From Treponema sp. (GTDB lineage Bacteria; Spirochaetota; Spirochaetia; Treponematales; Breznakiellaceae), in NCBI GenBank assembly GCA_009785545.1, contig WQWD01000074.1, positions 1 to 9,636 on the forward strand: DNA of 9,636 nt, in the 5' to 3' direction. The position numbers and the translations under genes are program-made. The notes under the pieces are model-generated. The model did not search any database. It was not told where the DNA came from and was given only the letters and a program-made list of their open reading frames with translations. Positions 1-7,375 of this stretch are shown piece by piece (the first letter of the stretch is position 1; every line of letters starts with the position of its first letter).

Positions 1-207
1 GCAGTCGCCGAAAAAGGGATTTTTGTTCATGAATTGACACCTAACGCTATCAAGATGGGGGTTGTAGGTACAAGTTCGGCAGGCAAAAAGCAGGTGCAGG
101 AGATGGTGCGTATTATTTTGGGGTTGGACAGCATACCCAAACCGGAACACTCAGCTGACGCACTGGGGGCGGCGATTTGTGCGGCGAATAGAGTGATTGA
201 ATTTTAG
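1..207 (+). CDS. ruvC: RuvC Holliday-junction resolvase, 3' end only
   Basis: This is the last 68 codons of an open frame that enters from the left edge and stops at TAG 205-207. RuvC is the dimeric endonuclease that cuts Holliday junctions symmetrically after RuvAB branch migration. The visible part matches the RuvC C-terminus: a TPNAIKMGVVG stretch, then GKKQVQEMV, a short LGL segment, and the KPEHSADALGAAI block. That block carries the acidic residue of the DAL motif, which belongs to the RNase H-like metal site in this family. The catalytic N-terminal half lies outside the window. The next genes are ruvA and ruvB, which supports the call. The stop is 95 bp before ruvA, so co-transcription is possible but not shown. 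Confidence 0.9.
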   Translation, partial: AVAEKGIFVHELTPNAIKMGVVGTSSAGKKQVQEMVRIILGLDSIPKPEHSADALGAAICAANRVIEF

Positions 208-216
208 GTGATGTTC

Positions 217-235
217 GAAAAGTTAGAAACTTTTC
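217..235. repeat. Small perfect hairpin after ruvC
   Basis: GAAAAGTT (217-224) and AACTTTTC (228-235) are perfect inverted copies around a 3-nt AGA loop, 10 bp after the ruvC stop. On the + strand it is followed by A residues rather than a U-run, so it is not a canonical intrinsic terminator for ruvC. It could stabilise a 3' end or bind a dimeric protein. Its role is unknown. Confidence 0.4.
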
Positions 236-247
236 AAAAAGCTCCCA

Positions 248-265
248 ATATCTTGTGTAAGATAT
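248..265. repeat. AT-rich perfect hairpin upstream of ruvA
   Basis: ATATCTT (248-254) and AAGATAT (259-265) form a perfect 7-bp inverted repeat with a GTGT loop. A T-rich stretch with interruptions follows (266-279). The stem is too AT-rich to be a strong terminator. It lies just upstream of the possible ruvA promoter, so an operator role is also possible. Neither role is demonstrated. Confidence 0.35.
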
Positions 266-266
266 C

Positions 267-295
267 TTATCTTTTATCTCAATTTATGCTATCAT
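267..295 (+). promoter_or_regulatory. Possible sigma-70-type promoter for ruvA
   Basis: TATCAT at 290-295 matches five of six bases of the TATAAT -10 consensus. TTATCT at 267-272, 17 bp upstream, is a poor -35 with about three of six matches. Transcription would then start near 302-303, at or next to the ruvA ATG (303). No Shine-Dalgarno sequence precedes that ATG. Either the mRNA is leaderless or ruvA is translated from a longer ruvC transcript. In AT-rich DNA such matches arise easily by chance. Confidence 0.3.
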
Positions 296-302
296 ACATA
301 TC

Positions 303-896
303 ATGTTTAACAGCATTCGTGGCACAATAAGCGCAAAAGGCATTGAGATCGTTTATGTTTTCTCCGGCGATATTGAGTGGGAAATCCTTATGCCGTCAAA
401 CGACATACAAGAACTGTCTCTGGACAGCGAGTGCAGAATATTCACATGGCTTTATCACCGTGAAGATCAAATGAAATTGTTTGGGTTTTTTAATGAAAAA
501 CGCCGAAATACTTTTTTTGAGCTGATCAAAGTTGAAGGCATAGGCCCAAAAAACGCTGTAAAAATAATGAGCGGCATAAGTCAAGACGACCTTGAACTGG
601 CGCTCGAAAATGCCGATCTGTCAAGGCTGGAAGCGGTTCCCGGACTTGGGAAAAAAACTGCGCAAAAAATGCTTTTGGCGTTAAAAGGAAAACTTGTATC
701 TTCTCAAAGCGGATTACAGGCTGTGTCTCAGTACAATGATCTTGTCGAAGCGCTGGTGGGAATGGGCTACGACAGGCGGCTTGCCGCCGATGTTCTCGTC
801 AAAGCTGAAAATACTATCGACACGGCAAATTTGAGTGCGGCAGAAAAAGAAAAACTCCTATTCAAAGAAGCAATCGTATATTTGAGCGGTTCATAA
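303..896 (+). CDS. ruvA: Holliday-junction branch-migration protein RuvA
   Basis: RuvA is the DNA-binding subunit of the RuvAB complex: tetramers hold the four-way junction and load RuvB rings. The 197-residue product has the usual family length. It shows the N-terminal OB-fold start (MFNSIRGTIS, residues 1-10), then two helix-hairpin-helix motifs (VEGIGPKNAVKIM around 77-89 and AVPGLGKKTAQKML around 111-124). A linker near 130-140 is followed by the C-terminal domain that contacts RuvB (from about 143, DLVEALVGMGYD). The start at 303 fits the family N-terminus, although no ribosome binding site is visible. Its stop shares one base with the ruvB start, so the two are translationally coupled. 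Confidence 0.96.
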   Translation: MFNSIRGTISAKGIEIVYVFSGDIEWEILMPSNDIQELSLDSECRIFTWLYHREDQMKLFGFFNEKRRNTFFELIKVEGIGPKNAVKIMSGISQDDLELALENADLSRLEAVPGLGKKTAQKMLLALKGKLVSSQSGLQAVSQYNDLVEALVGMGYDRRLAADVLVKAENTIDTANLSAAEKEKLLFKEAIVYLSGS

Positions 897-1939
897 TGGA
901 AAAAACAGAAGAAAGCCTGGTAAGACCAAAAGTAATAAAAGAAGATACCCAAGATGTTGCCCTGCGGCCTAAAACTCTTAATGAGTTTTTGGGGCAAAAA
1001 ACAATGAAAGAAAATCTGCACATCTTTATAACCGGAGCCAAAGAACGTGGAGAAAGCCTGGATCATGTTTTTTTAATCGGCCCTGCGGGGCTTGGAAAAA
1101 CCACAATGGCTCAAATTGTCGCCAACGAAATGGGCAGCGGCTTTGTTCAGACAACAGCTCCCGCACTCGAAAAGCCGAAAGACTTAGTAGGTTTTTTAAC
1201 AAACCTAAAAAAAGGCGATGTTTTTTTTATCGACGAAATACACAGCTTAAAACCGGCTATCGAAGAACTTTTATATATCGCTATGGAAGATTTTGGCATT
1301 GACTGGGTAGTGGGTCAGGGGCCTATGGCAAGAACAATAAGAATAGCAATAAAACCTTTTACTTTGATCGGAGCTACAACAAAGGCGGGTGTTGTTTCAA
1401 GTCCGCTTATCTCAAGATTCAGTATACCATGCAGATTTTCGTTTTATGAACTTTCGGATTTACAGGCAATTGTCCGAAGATCTGCCGGTCTTATGAAAAT
1501 AAAAGTAGAAGATGATGCTGCCTCTCTTTTGGCAAAGTCTTCAAGGGGAACTCCGCGTGTAGTAAACCGCCTTTTGCGCCGCATGAGAGATTTTGCGCAA
1601 TGGGCAGGCTCGCCGGCAGGCGCTCCGTCTGTTACCGAGTCTGTCGTGCGGGCAGGATTAGAGCGGCTTGAAATTGACGAGCTGGGGCTGGAAAAACAAG
1701 ATCGGGAAATCCTAAAAATTATAATCGAGCGTTACAAAGGCGGCCCTGTAGGGGCGGAAAACCTTGCTATTTCCATCGGCGAATCTGTTGAAACACTCGA
1801 AGATTATTACGAACCATATTTGATTCAGGCAGGTCTTATACAACGCACTCCAAGGGGCAGGGTAGTTACTAATTTCGCCTATGGGCATTTGGGACTCGCT
1901 TCGGTTGGCGGCGGTGAAGGGGAGTTGTTTAGTGTTTAA
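896..1939 (+). CDS. ruvB: Holliday-junction branch-migration ATPase RuvB
   Basis: RuvB is the AAA+ ring motor that pumps DNA through the RuvA-bound junction. The 347-residue product has the expected length. Visible motifs are Walker A GPAGLGKTT (62-70), Walker B DVFFIDEIH (108-116), sensor I IGATTKAG (158-165), a probable arginine finger R174 in SPLISRF, and sensor II RGTPRVVNRLLRR (217-229). The C-terminal winged-helix domain ends with the typical YLIQAGLIQRTPRGRV segment. The linker around 172-183 (LISRFSIPCRFSFY) departs slightly from the usual LRDRFG form but keeps the arginine. ATG 896 overlaps the ruvA stop in TAATG. A weak purine-rich GAGCGG lies upstream, so coupled translation is likely. 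Confidence 0.97.
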   Translation: MEKTEESLVRPKVIKEDTQDVALRPKTLNEFLGQKTMKENLHIFITGAKERGESLDHVFLIGPAGLGKTTMAQIVANEMGSGFVQTTAPALEKPKDLVGFLTNLKKGDVFFIDEIHSLKPAIEELLYIAMEDFGIDWVVGQGPMARTIRIAIKPFTLIGATTKAGVVSSPLISRFSIPCRFSFYELSDLQAIVRRSAGLMKIKVEDDAASLLAKSSRGTPRVVNRLLRRMRDFAQWAGSPAGAPSVTESVVRAGLERLEIDELGLEKQDREILKIIIERYKGGPVGAENLAISIGESVETLEDYYEPYLIQAGLIQRTPRGRVVTNFAYGHLGLASVGGGEGELFSV

Positions 1940-1959
1940 AATATTAATAGGAGATACTT

Positions 1960-3021
1960 ATGAAAACCAGTGACTTTGACTTTTACTTGCCGCAGCACCT
2001 TATTGCGCAGGAGCCGCCGAAAGAGCGTGGTGCAAGCAGACTTATGACGATTAATCGCGTAACGGGCGGACGGGAACACAACATGGTGCAAAGGCTGCCA
2101 AAAATACTTTGCGAAAAACATTTTTTAAGCCCAAGCGGAGAGCCGCCAATCATGGTTTTTAATGATACAAAAGTACGAAAGGCAAGGTTGTTTGCCGCTG
2201 ATGAGCAAACGGGAGCTAAAACAGAATTTTTGTTACTTGAATATGTAAACGAAAATGAGTGGAAAGCGCTGGCTCACCGTTTGAGCAGACGTAAAATCGG
2301 CAGCCGTTATGTGTTTGCTGACATACACGGAAACATAGCTGCAAAAGCGGAAATTATCAGAACAGACGAGGAGTTTTGTTTTATTCAATTTGATACTCCC
2401 ATTGATGATAAGTTTCTGGACAAATACGGTCATGTTCCATTGCCGCCGTATATAAAACGGGAAGATACTCCTGATGACGAAGATCGTTATCAAACGATTT
2501 ACGCTAAAGACACCGGGTCCGCCGCCGCTCCGACAGCAGGGCTTCATTTTACCGACGAAATACTTAGCGAGCTCGAAATAAACGGAATTGAAAAACTGTT
2601 CATTACATTGCATGTAGGTTTGGGAACGTTTCAGCCGGTACGAAGTGAAAACGTACAAGATCATGTTATGCATGAAGAGCAATATATCATCAATGATGAA
2701 AATGCCTGTATTTTGGAAAAAGCGATTGCAAACAAACGTAAAATAATCGCCGTAGGAACAACAAGCCTGCGTTCGTTAGAAAGTGCTATTAGCGAAAATG
2801 GTTTTAAACGGGGCTGGCAGAGTACTTCCATTTTTATTTATCCTGGTTATCAATTTAAAGCTGTAGATGCGTTATTCACAAATTTCCATACGCCGCAGTC
2901 AACTTTGATAATGCTGGTTTCTGCATTTGCAAACAGAGAATTAATGCTGGATTGCTACAATGAAGCAGTTAAGGAAGAATACAAGTTTTTTAGTTACGGT
3001 GACGCAATGTTGATCCATTAG
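1960..3021 (+). CDS. queA: SAM:tRNA ribosyltransferase-isomerase QueA
   Basis: QueA transfers and isomerises the ribosyl group of S-adenosylmethionine onto 7-aminomethyl-7-deazaguanine at the tRNA wobble position 34, giving epoxyqueuosine. This is the second-last step of queuosine synthesis. The 353-residue cytosolic product carries family blocks in order: DFDFYLPQHLIAQEP at the N-terminus, VFNDTKVRKARL near 66-77, GHVPLPPYIKRED, the YQTIYA segment, the AAPTAGLHFT block, LHVGLGTFQPV, MHEEQY, and VGTTSLRSLES. The start is decided by an AGGAGA ribosome binding site at 1949-1954, five bases before the ATG. The gene begins 20 bp after ruvB and may be co-transcribed with it. It ends 8 bp from the convergent tonB stop. 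Confidence 0.96.
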   Translation: MKTSDFDFYLPQHLIAQEPPKERGASRLMTINRVTGGREHNMVQRLPKILCEKHFLSPSGEPPIMVFNDTKVRKARLFAADEQTGAKTEFLLLEYVNENEWKALAHRLSRRKIGSRYVFADIHGNIAAKAEIIRTDEEFCFIQFDTPIDDKFLDKYGHVPLPPYIKREDTPDDEDRYQTIYAKDTGSAAAPTAGLHFTDEILSELEINGIEKLFITLHVGLGTFQPVRSENVQDHVMHEEQYIINDENACILEKAIANKRKIIAVGTTSLRSLESAISENGFKRGWQSTSIFIYPGYQFKAVDALFTNFHTPQSTLIMLVSAFANRELMLDCYNEAVKEEYKFFSYGDAMLIH

Positions 3022-3029
3022 GTTTTTTC

Positions 3030-3653
3030 TTACTGAATTTGAAACCTTACAGGATGCCTAAAACGTGCGGATACCGGCACTCCGTTCACTGTTGCGGGAG
3101 TTCCTTGTCTGCCTAAAAAGACGCGAACTGCCGCTTCTCCAAAACCTCTGCCTTCTGGTTCTTCGCTGTGAATTAAAACTCTTTGTACTATACCTGTGTA
3201 ATCAACAAATAAATCCAAAATTACCAAACCTTCGATTCTAAACCGCAGGGCGATTGGCGGAAACACAATTTCACGGGCAATCGCTTCCCGATCAAAAAAC
3301 GGTATTGTTGATACAAGGTGAGAGGGAAGAAACTCGTATGATTCCGTTGGATTGGTAATCGTTCCCGATGTTACAGTTTCCGCAACATCAACCTCAATTA
3401 TTGTTTCTGCGATTTCGTGAAATTCAATTGGCGGCTGAATTTCCTCTGCAGGCGGCGCTGGAGGTGGTGTTTGAGGCGGGGGTGTCGGGGGCGGCGGAAG
3501 CAATTCTTCGAAGTCTATCAGCCGGATTATTCGGGCGTTTTCGGCGGTTTGAATAGCTGCCGGATTTGTTTCAAACGCTACAAAATAAATTATTGTAAAG
3601 TGCAGAAGAATAACAAAAATAAGAATTGTTAAGCGGACAGACTTTTCATTCAT
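3030..3653 (-). CDS. tonB: TonB-family energy transducer
   Basis: TonB-type proteins span the periplasm and pass proton-motive energy from an ExbB/ExbD channel to outer-membrane transporters. The 207-residue product has the full architecture: one N-terminal transmembrane helix (about 8-26), a proline-rich stretch (52-76, PPPPTPPPQTPPP), an acidic linker, and a C-terminal TonB domain (about 128-207, with RIEGLVILDLFVD, GFGEAAVRVFL, NGVPVSARFRHPVRF). His18 in the helix may correspond to the functional His20 of Escherichia coli TonB. The matching serine four residues earlier is V14 here. The start overlaps the end of the preceding exbD by 8 bp, which makes this the last gene of the unit. A TolA- or other TonB-like partner role cannot be excluded. 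No receptor gene is nearby. Confidence 0.87.
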   Translation of the reverse strand: MNEKSVRLTILIFVILLHFTIIYFVAFETNPAAIQTAENARIIRLIDFEELLPPPPTPPPQTPPPAPPAEEIQPPIEFHEIAETIIEVDVAETVTSGTITNPTESYEFLPSHLVSTIPFFDREAIAREIVFPPIALRFRIEGLVILDLFVDYTGIVQRVLIHSEEPEGRGFGEAAVRVFLGRQGTPATVNGVPVSARFRHPVRFQIQ

Positions 3654-4047
3654 AGGCTCTTACCACAAAACTTACTGTACGGTATTCAAGACTTTGAAGA
3701 ACTTCCAAAACATTATTTATATTTTCAAAAGCTGAATTCCTGTCCGCTATAATATGAACTCTCGTGTCAGGCGCTGTAAGATAAAGCTCGATTATTCTTT
3801 GTTCAAGTACCTGTTTATTTGATGCGATGCCGTCTATGTAAATGCCGCCTATTGAGTCAATCCATATTTCAAGATTTTTATCCGCAGTTGTGCGTAACGC
3901 CATTTGAGCCTGTGCGTAATCGATATTTACCGTAACTCTGTAATTTATCAATGATATAAGCATAATAAATATTAAAAGTAAAAACGCTACGTCGGACATG
4001 GAAAAGAGAGGGATAAATAAATTTTTTCTTTTCCGTTTTAATTTCAT
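3646..4047 (-). CDS. exbD: ExbD/TolR-family proton channel subunit (second copy)
   Basis: The 133-residue protein has a short basic N-terminus (MKLKRKRKN), one transmembrane helix (about 14-34) and a periplasmic domain, as in ExbD/TolR. Asp19 in FSMSDVAFLLLIF sits at the position of the conserved membrane aspartate (Asp25 in E. coli ExbD), which is needed for proton-coupled function. The periplasmic part ends with the usual DRNSAFENINNVLEVLQSLEY segment. It starts 2 bp after the stop of the other exbD, with AGAGGA as a good ribosome binding site in that gene's tail. It overlaps tonB by 8 bp. The two ExbD proteins clearly differ in sequence, so they may form mixed dimers or have separate roles. 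Confidence 0.9.
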   Translation of the reverse strand: MKLKRKRKNLFIPLFSMSDVAFLLLIFIMLISLINYRVTVNIDYAQAQMALRTTADKNLEIWIDSIGGIYIDGIASNKQVLEQRIIELYLTAPDTRVHIIADRNSAFENINNVLEVLQSLEYRTVSFVVRAYE

Positions 4048-4049
4048 TA

Positions 4050-4448
4050 TTAGTCCTCTTTCATTGAAAAAGAAAATGCTTCGATGTTTAAGTCCTGCGC
4101 CAACTCAACAAAAGATACAACATTTTGCCACCTTGCCTGCCTGTCTATCATAATTGAAACTGCGACATTTGGATTGTAAGTTTGCGCCGATAAAATGACA
4201 GCTCCGGCGTTTCTAATATCCAAAATTTCACCGGCGTGTAAAATATCTCCCGTATTAGTCATTTCAAAACGCAGAAGGTCTTCGCTCAATATTGTTCTTG
4301 TTGAATCTCTGGCAGGAAGGTTCATTAAAAAACCCATGTTGATGTTAAAGCCGGCGATAACCAAAAAATATATAATCAGCAAAAAAGCAAGATCACTTGC
4401 GGCGCAGGTTTCAAGGATTGAAGATTTTTTGGCTCGTTTTATTTTCAT
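4050..4448 (-). CDS. exbD: ExbD/TolR-family proton channel subunit (first copy)
   Basis: The 132-residue protein has a basic N-terminus (MKIKRAKKSS), one transmembrane helix (about 17-36) and a periplasmic domain. Asp19 in AASDLAFLLIIYF matches the conserved proton-pathway aspartate of the family. The periplasmic part includes SIMIDRQARWQNVVSFVELAQDL, the usual ExbD C-terminal pattern of an Asp-Arg followed by a helix. ATG 4448 overlaps the exbB stop in ATGA, so the two are translationally coupled. This is expected for subunits of one ExbB5-ExbD2 type channel in the inner membrane. Confidence 0.88.
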   Translation of the reverse strand: MKIKRAKKSSILETCAASDLAFLLIIYFLVIAGFNINMGFLMNLPARDSTRTILSEDLLRFEMTNTGDILHAGEILDIRNAGAVILSAQTYNPNVAVSIMIDRQARWQNVVSFVELAQDLNIEAFSFSMKED

Positions 4449-5167
4449 GATTTTGACTTCTTGGCACGTTGTTTTGTGTCAGGCTCTTCTGTTTGAACCT
4501 GCTGATTTGCCTGTACAGAAAAATTCCCGGTAATCTGCGATATTATTCTTGAACAAGCGCCTTCAACGTTAGACGTAAATTTTTCAACGATGTGGCTGAA
4601 AATTGAATGAAACGTTATAGCTATAATTGCGATAATCAGCCCAAATACTGTTGTGATAAGCGCTTCATAAATACCGCTCGCTACAATTTGCGCATTTACT
4701 TCGACGGCTTCGGCAATTGAACGGAAGGCTCCGATCATTCCTGTAACTGTTCCCAAAAAACCTGTAAGCGGGGCAAGTGAAGCCAAAGCTGTCAGAAAAT
4801 TAAAACCGCTCTCAAGTGAATTAATTTGGACCATAGCTTCCGTTTCGGCGGCACGTTCGGCGCGGTTTTCAAAATTTGTTTTATCGCTGTCAAGTTTTGC
4901 CTGATTAATAATCGAAAGCATTATTTTTGCGCCCTTTTGCTTTTTGTCAAGATTTGACAAATATTCACCCGCTCGATCATAATCGCCTGTTATGACAAAT
5001 TCGGAAACTTTTGTTTCGATGTCATTTATTTTTAAGTTGTGATAAAACAAATAAACAGCGCGTTCAATCGAAATTGATATAACCGCAATTGAAAAAAACA
5101 AAAGCGGCCACATAATTATTCCGCCAAGCCTGAACAGTTCCAACATGGAAAAGGAATCAGTTTCCAT
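4445..5167 (-). CDS. exbB: ExbB/TolQ/MotA-family proton channel protein
   Basis: ExbB forms the pentameric inner-membrane proton channel that works with ExbD and energises TonB. The 240-residue product has three predicted transmembrane helices (about 12-34, 124-148 and 166-192), with the large cytoplasmic loop between the first two, as in ExbB/TolQ. The signature segments LAPLTGFLGTVTGMI (131-145) and GIYEALITTVFGL (165-177) are present, including the helix threonines found in the family. The C-terminal tail is rich in Gln and Lys (218-240). The start at 5167 has an AGAGGT ribosome binding site about 7 bp upstream and lies 15 bp after the helicase stop. TolQ is the main alternative name, but the tonB at the end of the unit favours ExbB. 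Confidence 0.9.
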   Translation of the reverse strand: METDSFSMLELFRLGGIIMWPLLFFSIAVISISIERAVYLFYHNLKINDIETKVSEFVITGDYDRAGEYLSNLDKKQKGAKIMLSIINQAKLDSDKTNFENRAERAAETEAMVQINSLESGFNFLTALASLAPLTGFLGTVTGMIGAFRSIAEAVEVNAQIVASGIYEALITTVFGLIIAIIAITFHSIFSHIVEKFTSNVEGACSRIISQITGNFSVQANQQVQTEEPDTKQRAKKSKS

Positions 5168-5182
5168 TACATACCTCTTACT

Positions 5183-7375
5183 TTAATATAAAAAATTTTC
5201 AACATCATTGACTATATTATTAAAACTACTAAATGAGCGTTTAGTTTCAGGTAAAGATTCCAAAAAAAGCCGCCCGTAAGTTTTTTTTAAGATACGCCCG
5301 TCTAAAACAACTACAATGCCTTTGTCGGCGCTCCTTCTCATCAGTCTTCCAAAACCTTGTTTGAATTTCATAACTGACTGAGGCAGCGACAGTTCCATAA
5401 ACGGATTGCCGCCCTTTTTTTCCACAGCTTCACGCCTTGCCTCGTGAACCGGCTCCCCGGGTGTCCGAAAAGGCAGGCGGCAAATTACCACCATTCGCAG
5501 CGTATCTCCGGGCGCATCAACTCCTTCCCAAAATGAATCTGTGGCAAAAAGACATGACTTGGTGTCTCCGATAAAATCGTTTAAAAGGCGTGTTCTGTCA
5601 TCATCTCCCTGTTTTAGGCAGCGTATACCAAGGTTTGTCAGGTGCGGCTGCGCTTCTGCGTAGGCGTTTGTCAAAGATTGGTATGAGGTAAAAAGAACAA
5701 GGGCGGAGCCGTCAGACGCCGAAACAAGATCACGTGCCGCCGTGTTTACAAATTCCTGATAGCCGTATTCATCGGGCAGAGGAGCGTCAGAAGGAACCGC
5801 CAACAATACAGCGCTTGAATAGGGAAAAGGCGACGCAAAACAGCCGGAAAAAACAGCACGATCCGAAAGGGTATTGATACCGCAAGTTTTTGCCCAATAT
5901 GAAAAGTCTTCGTTTATCGCCAAAGTCGCCGATACGCAGACTACGGTTTTGTTAGGTGAAAATACACTCTCTTTAAGCTTGGGCGCAAGGTCGAGAGGCG
6001 TTCTTGAAAAAACAGCCCAGTTTTGAGAGCCGGAAAAGTTTTTTGCGCCGCCATATTTTTCTATCCAAAGCACATCATCTTCGTGTTTTTGATATTTACA
6101 AAAAACATCAGCGGTTTCGGCGGCACTTTCAAGCCGTTTTACGATCATTCTGATTTCCCAAACTGTTTGATGAAATGCTATTTCCTCGTCTAATTGTTCG
6201 ATAACAATTCTTATGCTGTCTGTAAGTTTAAGGATTTCTTTTCGCAAAGATTTTAAGCTTGGTAAAAGTGTTTTTTTCAGGAATGATTCATCAACCGAGG
6301 GAGAAAGCCGAAATATGCCTTCGGAGCCGCAAATTTGCAGGGCTTGTTCGTCAAGGTCTTCGCACCTTTTACGGATTTTATCAATTATGTCAGCCATTTC
6401 GTCTAACGTATCGGCATCGGGCGGCAATATGGAGAATAACTTTACCAAAAGCCCTCGATGGTTTGCTCTTCTTTTGTGATAGAGCTTGCCTAATTGGTGG
6501 AATATTCCGACACGGCTGAATTCTGACGAAAAAAACGATGTTGCGGAGCTTTCGATGGTATGCGCCTCGTCAATAATGAGTCTGTCAAACGGGGGAAGCA
6601 CAACGGCGTTTTCATAACCGGCTCCGCGCGCCCGTGCCACCAAATCAGCAAAAAGCAAATGGTGGTTAACAACAATTATGTCAGCGTTGAGAGCGTTTTT
6701 TTTAACCTTTTGCACAAAACATTGCTGATTAAACGGACAATGAAATCCCAAACATAAATCAGACTCTGAGCAGACCGACGACCAAACAGAATCAGCGGGC
6801 ATAAAAGGAAGCTCTGATTTTCCGCCGTTATGCGACACTTGCTCGTCATCATTTACCCATTTGTGAATTTGTTTTAATTCGTCGTGATGATTTTTATCCA
6901 GCGGCGGTTCAAACATAACATCTTCCAGTCTGCGCACGCAGATATAATTTCCCCTTCCTTTCATGAGGACTGCTTTGATTTCTGTGTCCATAGCGGAAGC
7001 GACTAAAGGAATATCTTTTTCATAAAGCTGCTGCTGCAATGTTATCGTTGCTGTAGAAATTACAACCGGTTTGTTAACCTGTTTTGCGTCGTTCTTTTTT
7101 GCCGCAGATACCGCACTGGTTGCTGCTGCGGCTGTTGCCGAGGCGGCGGCCGAGTTTGCCGCAGCGTAGTACATTGCCGGAAGCAGGTACGCAAAGGATT
7201 TCCCAACACCTGTTCCGGCTTCCGCCATACACAAAGCGTCTTCGTTAAATGCACTGATAACAAGTGCCATAAGGTCTAATTGCGCTTGGCGTGCTTCATA
7301 AAATGGGAGCTTCTCCGCAACAGAGCCGCCTTCCAAAAGAGCAGAGGTTATTTTATCAGTATCAAGTTTTATCAT
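5183..7375 (-). CDS. dinG: DinG-type Fe-S superfamily 2 DNA helicase
   Basis: DinG/XPD-type helicases unwind DNA 5' to 3' and act on R-loops, D-loops and damaged forks. Counted from ATG 7375, the 730-residue product shows Walker A AEAGTGVGKS (51-60), motif Ia STATITLQQQL, the KGRGNYIC cysteine (C146) with C208, C213 and C219 as likely 4Fe-4S ligands, DEAH (269-272), and the C-terminal motifs FWEGVDAPGD and QGFGRLMRR. The length is close to E. coli DinG (716), and no exonuclease domain is present. An alanine-rich insert (71-92) follows motif I. A TTG at 7393 in the same frame would add six residues. I prefer the ATG, which overlaps the nadE end by 14 bp, although neither start has a clear ribosome binding site. 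Confidence 0.88.
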   Translation of the reverse strand: MIKLDTDKITSALLEGGSVAEKLPFYEARQAQLDLMALVISAFNEDALCMAEAGTGVGKSFAYLLPAMYYAAANSAAASATAAAATSAVSAAKKNDAKQVNKPVVISTATITLQQQLYEKDIPLVASAMDTEIKAVLMKGRGNYICVRRLEDVMFEPPLDKNHHDELKQIHKWVNDDEQVSHNGGKSELPFMPADSVWSSVCSESDLCLGFHCPFNQQCFVQKVKKNALNADIIVVNHHLLFADLVARARGAGYENAVVLPPFDRLIIDEAHTIESSATSFFSSEFSRVGIFHQLGKLYHKRRANHRGLLVKLFSILPPDADTLDEMADIIDKIRKRCEDLDEQALQICGSEGIFRLSPSVDESFLKKTLLPSLKSLRKEILKLTDSIRIVIEQLDEEIAFHQTVWEIRMIVKRLESAAETADVFCKYQKHEDDVLWIEKYGGAKNFSGSQNWAVFSRTPLDLAPKLKESVFSPNKTVVCVSATLAINEDFSYWAKTCGINTLSDRAVFSGCFASPFPYSSAVLLAVPSDAPLPDEYGYQEFVNTAARDLVSASDGSALVLFTSYQSLTNAYAEAQPHLTNLGIRCLKQGDDDRTRLLNDFIGDTKSCLFATDSFWEGVDAPGDTLRMVVICRLPFRTPGEPVHEARREAVEKKGGNPFMELSLPQSVMKFKQGFGRLMRRSADKGIVVVLDGRILKKTYGRLFLESLPETKRSFSSFNNIVNDVENFLY

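Noticed and set aside
7060..7263. Arginine/glutamine-rich frame opposite the alanine-rich helicase segment
   Set aside because: It is an out-of-frame reading of the GCN-rich stretch inside the helicase gene and has no independent support.
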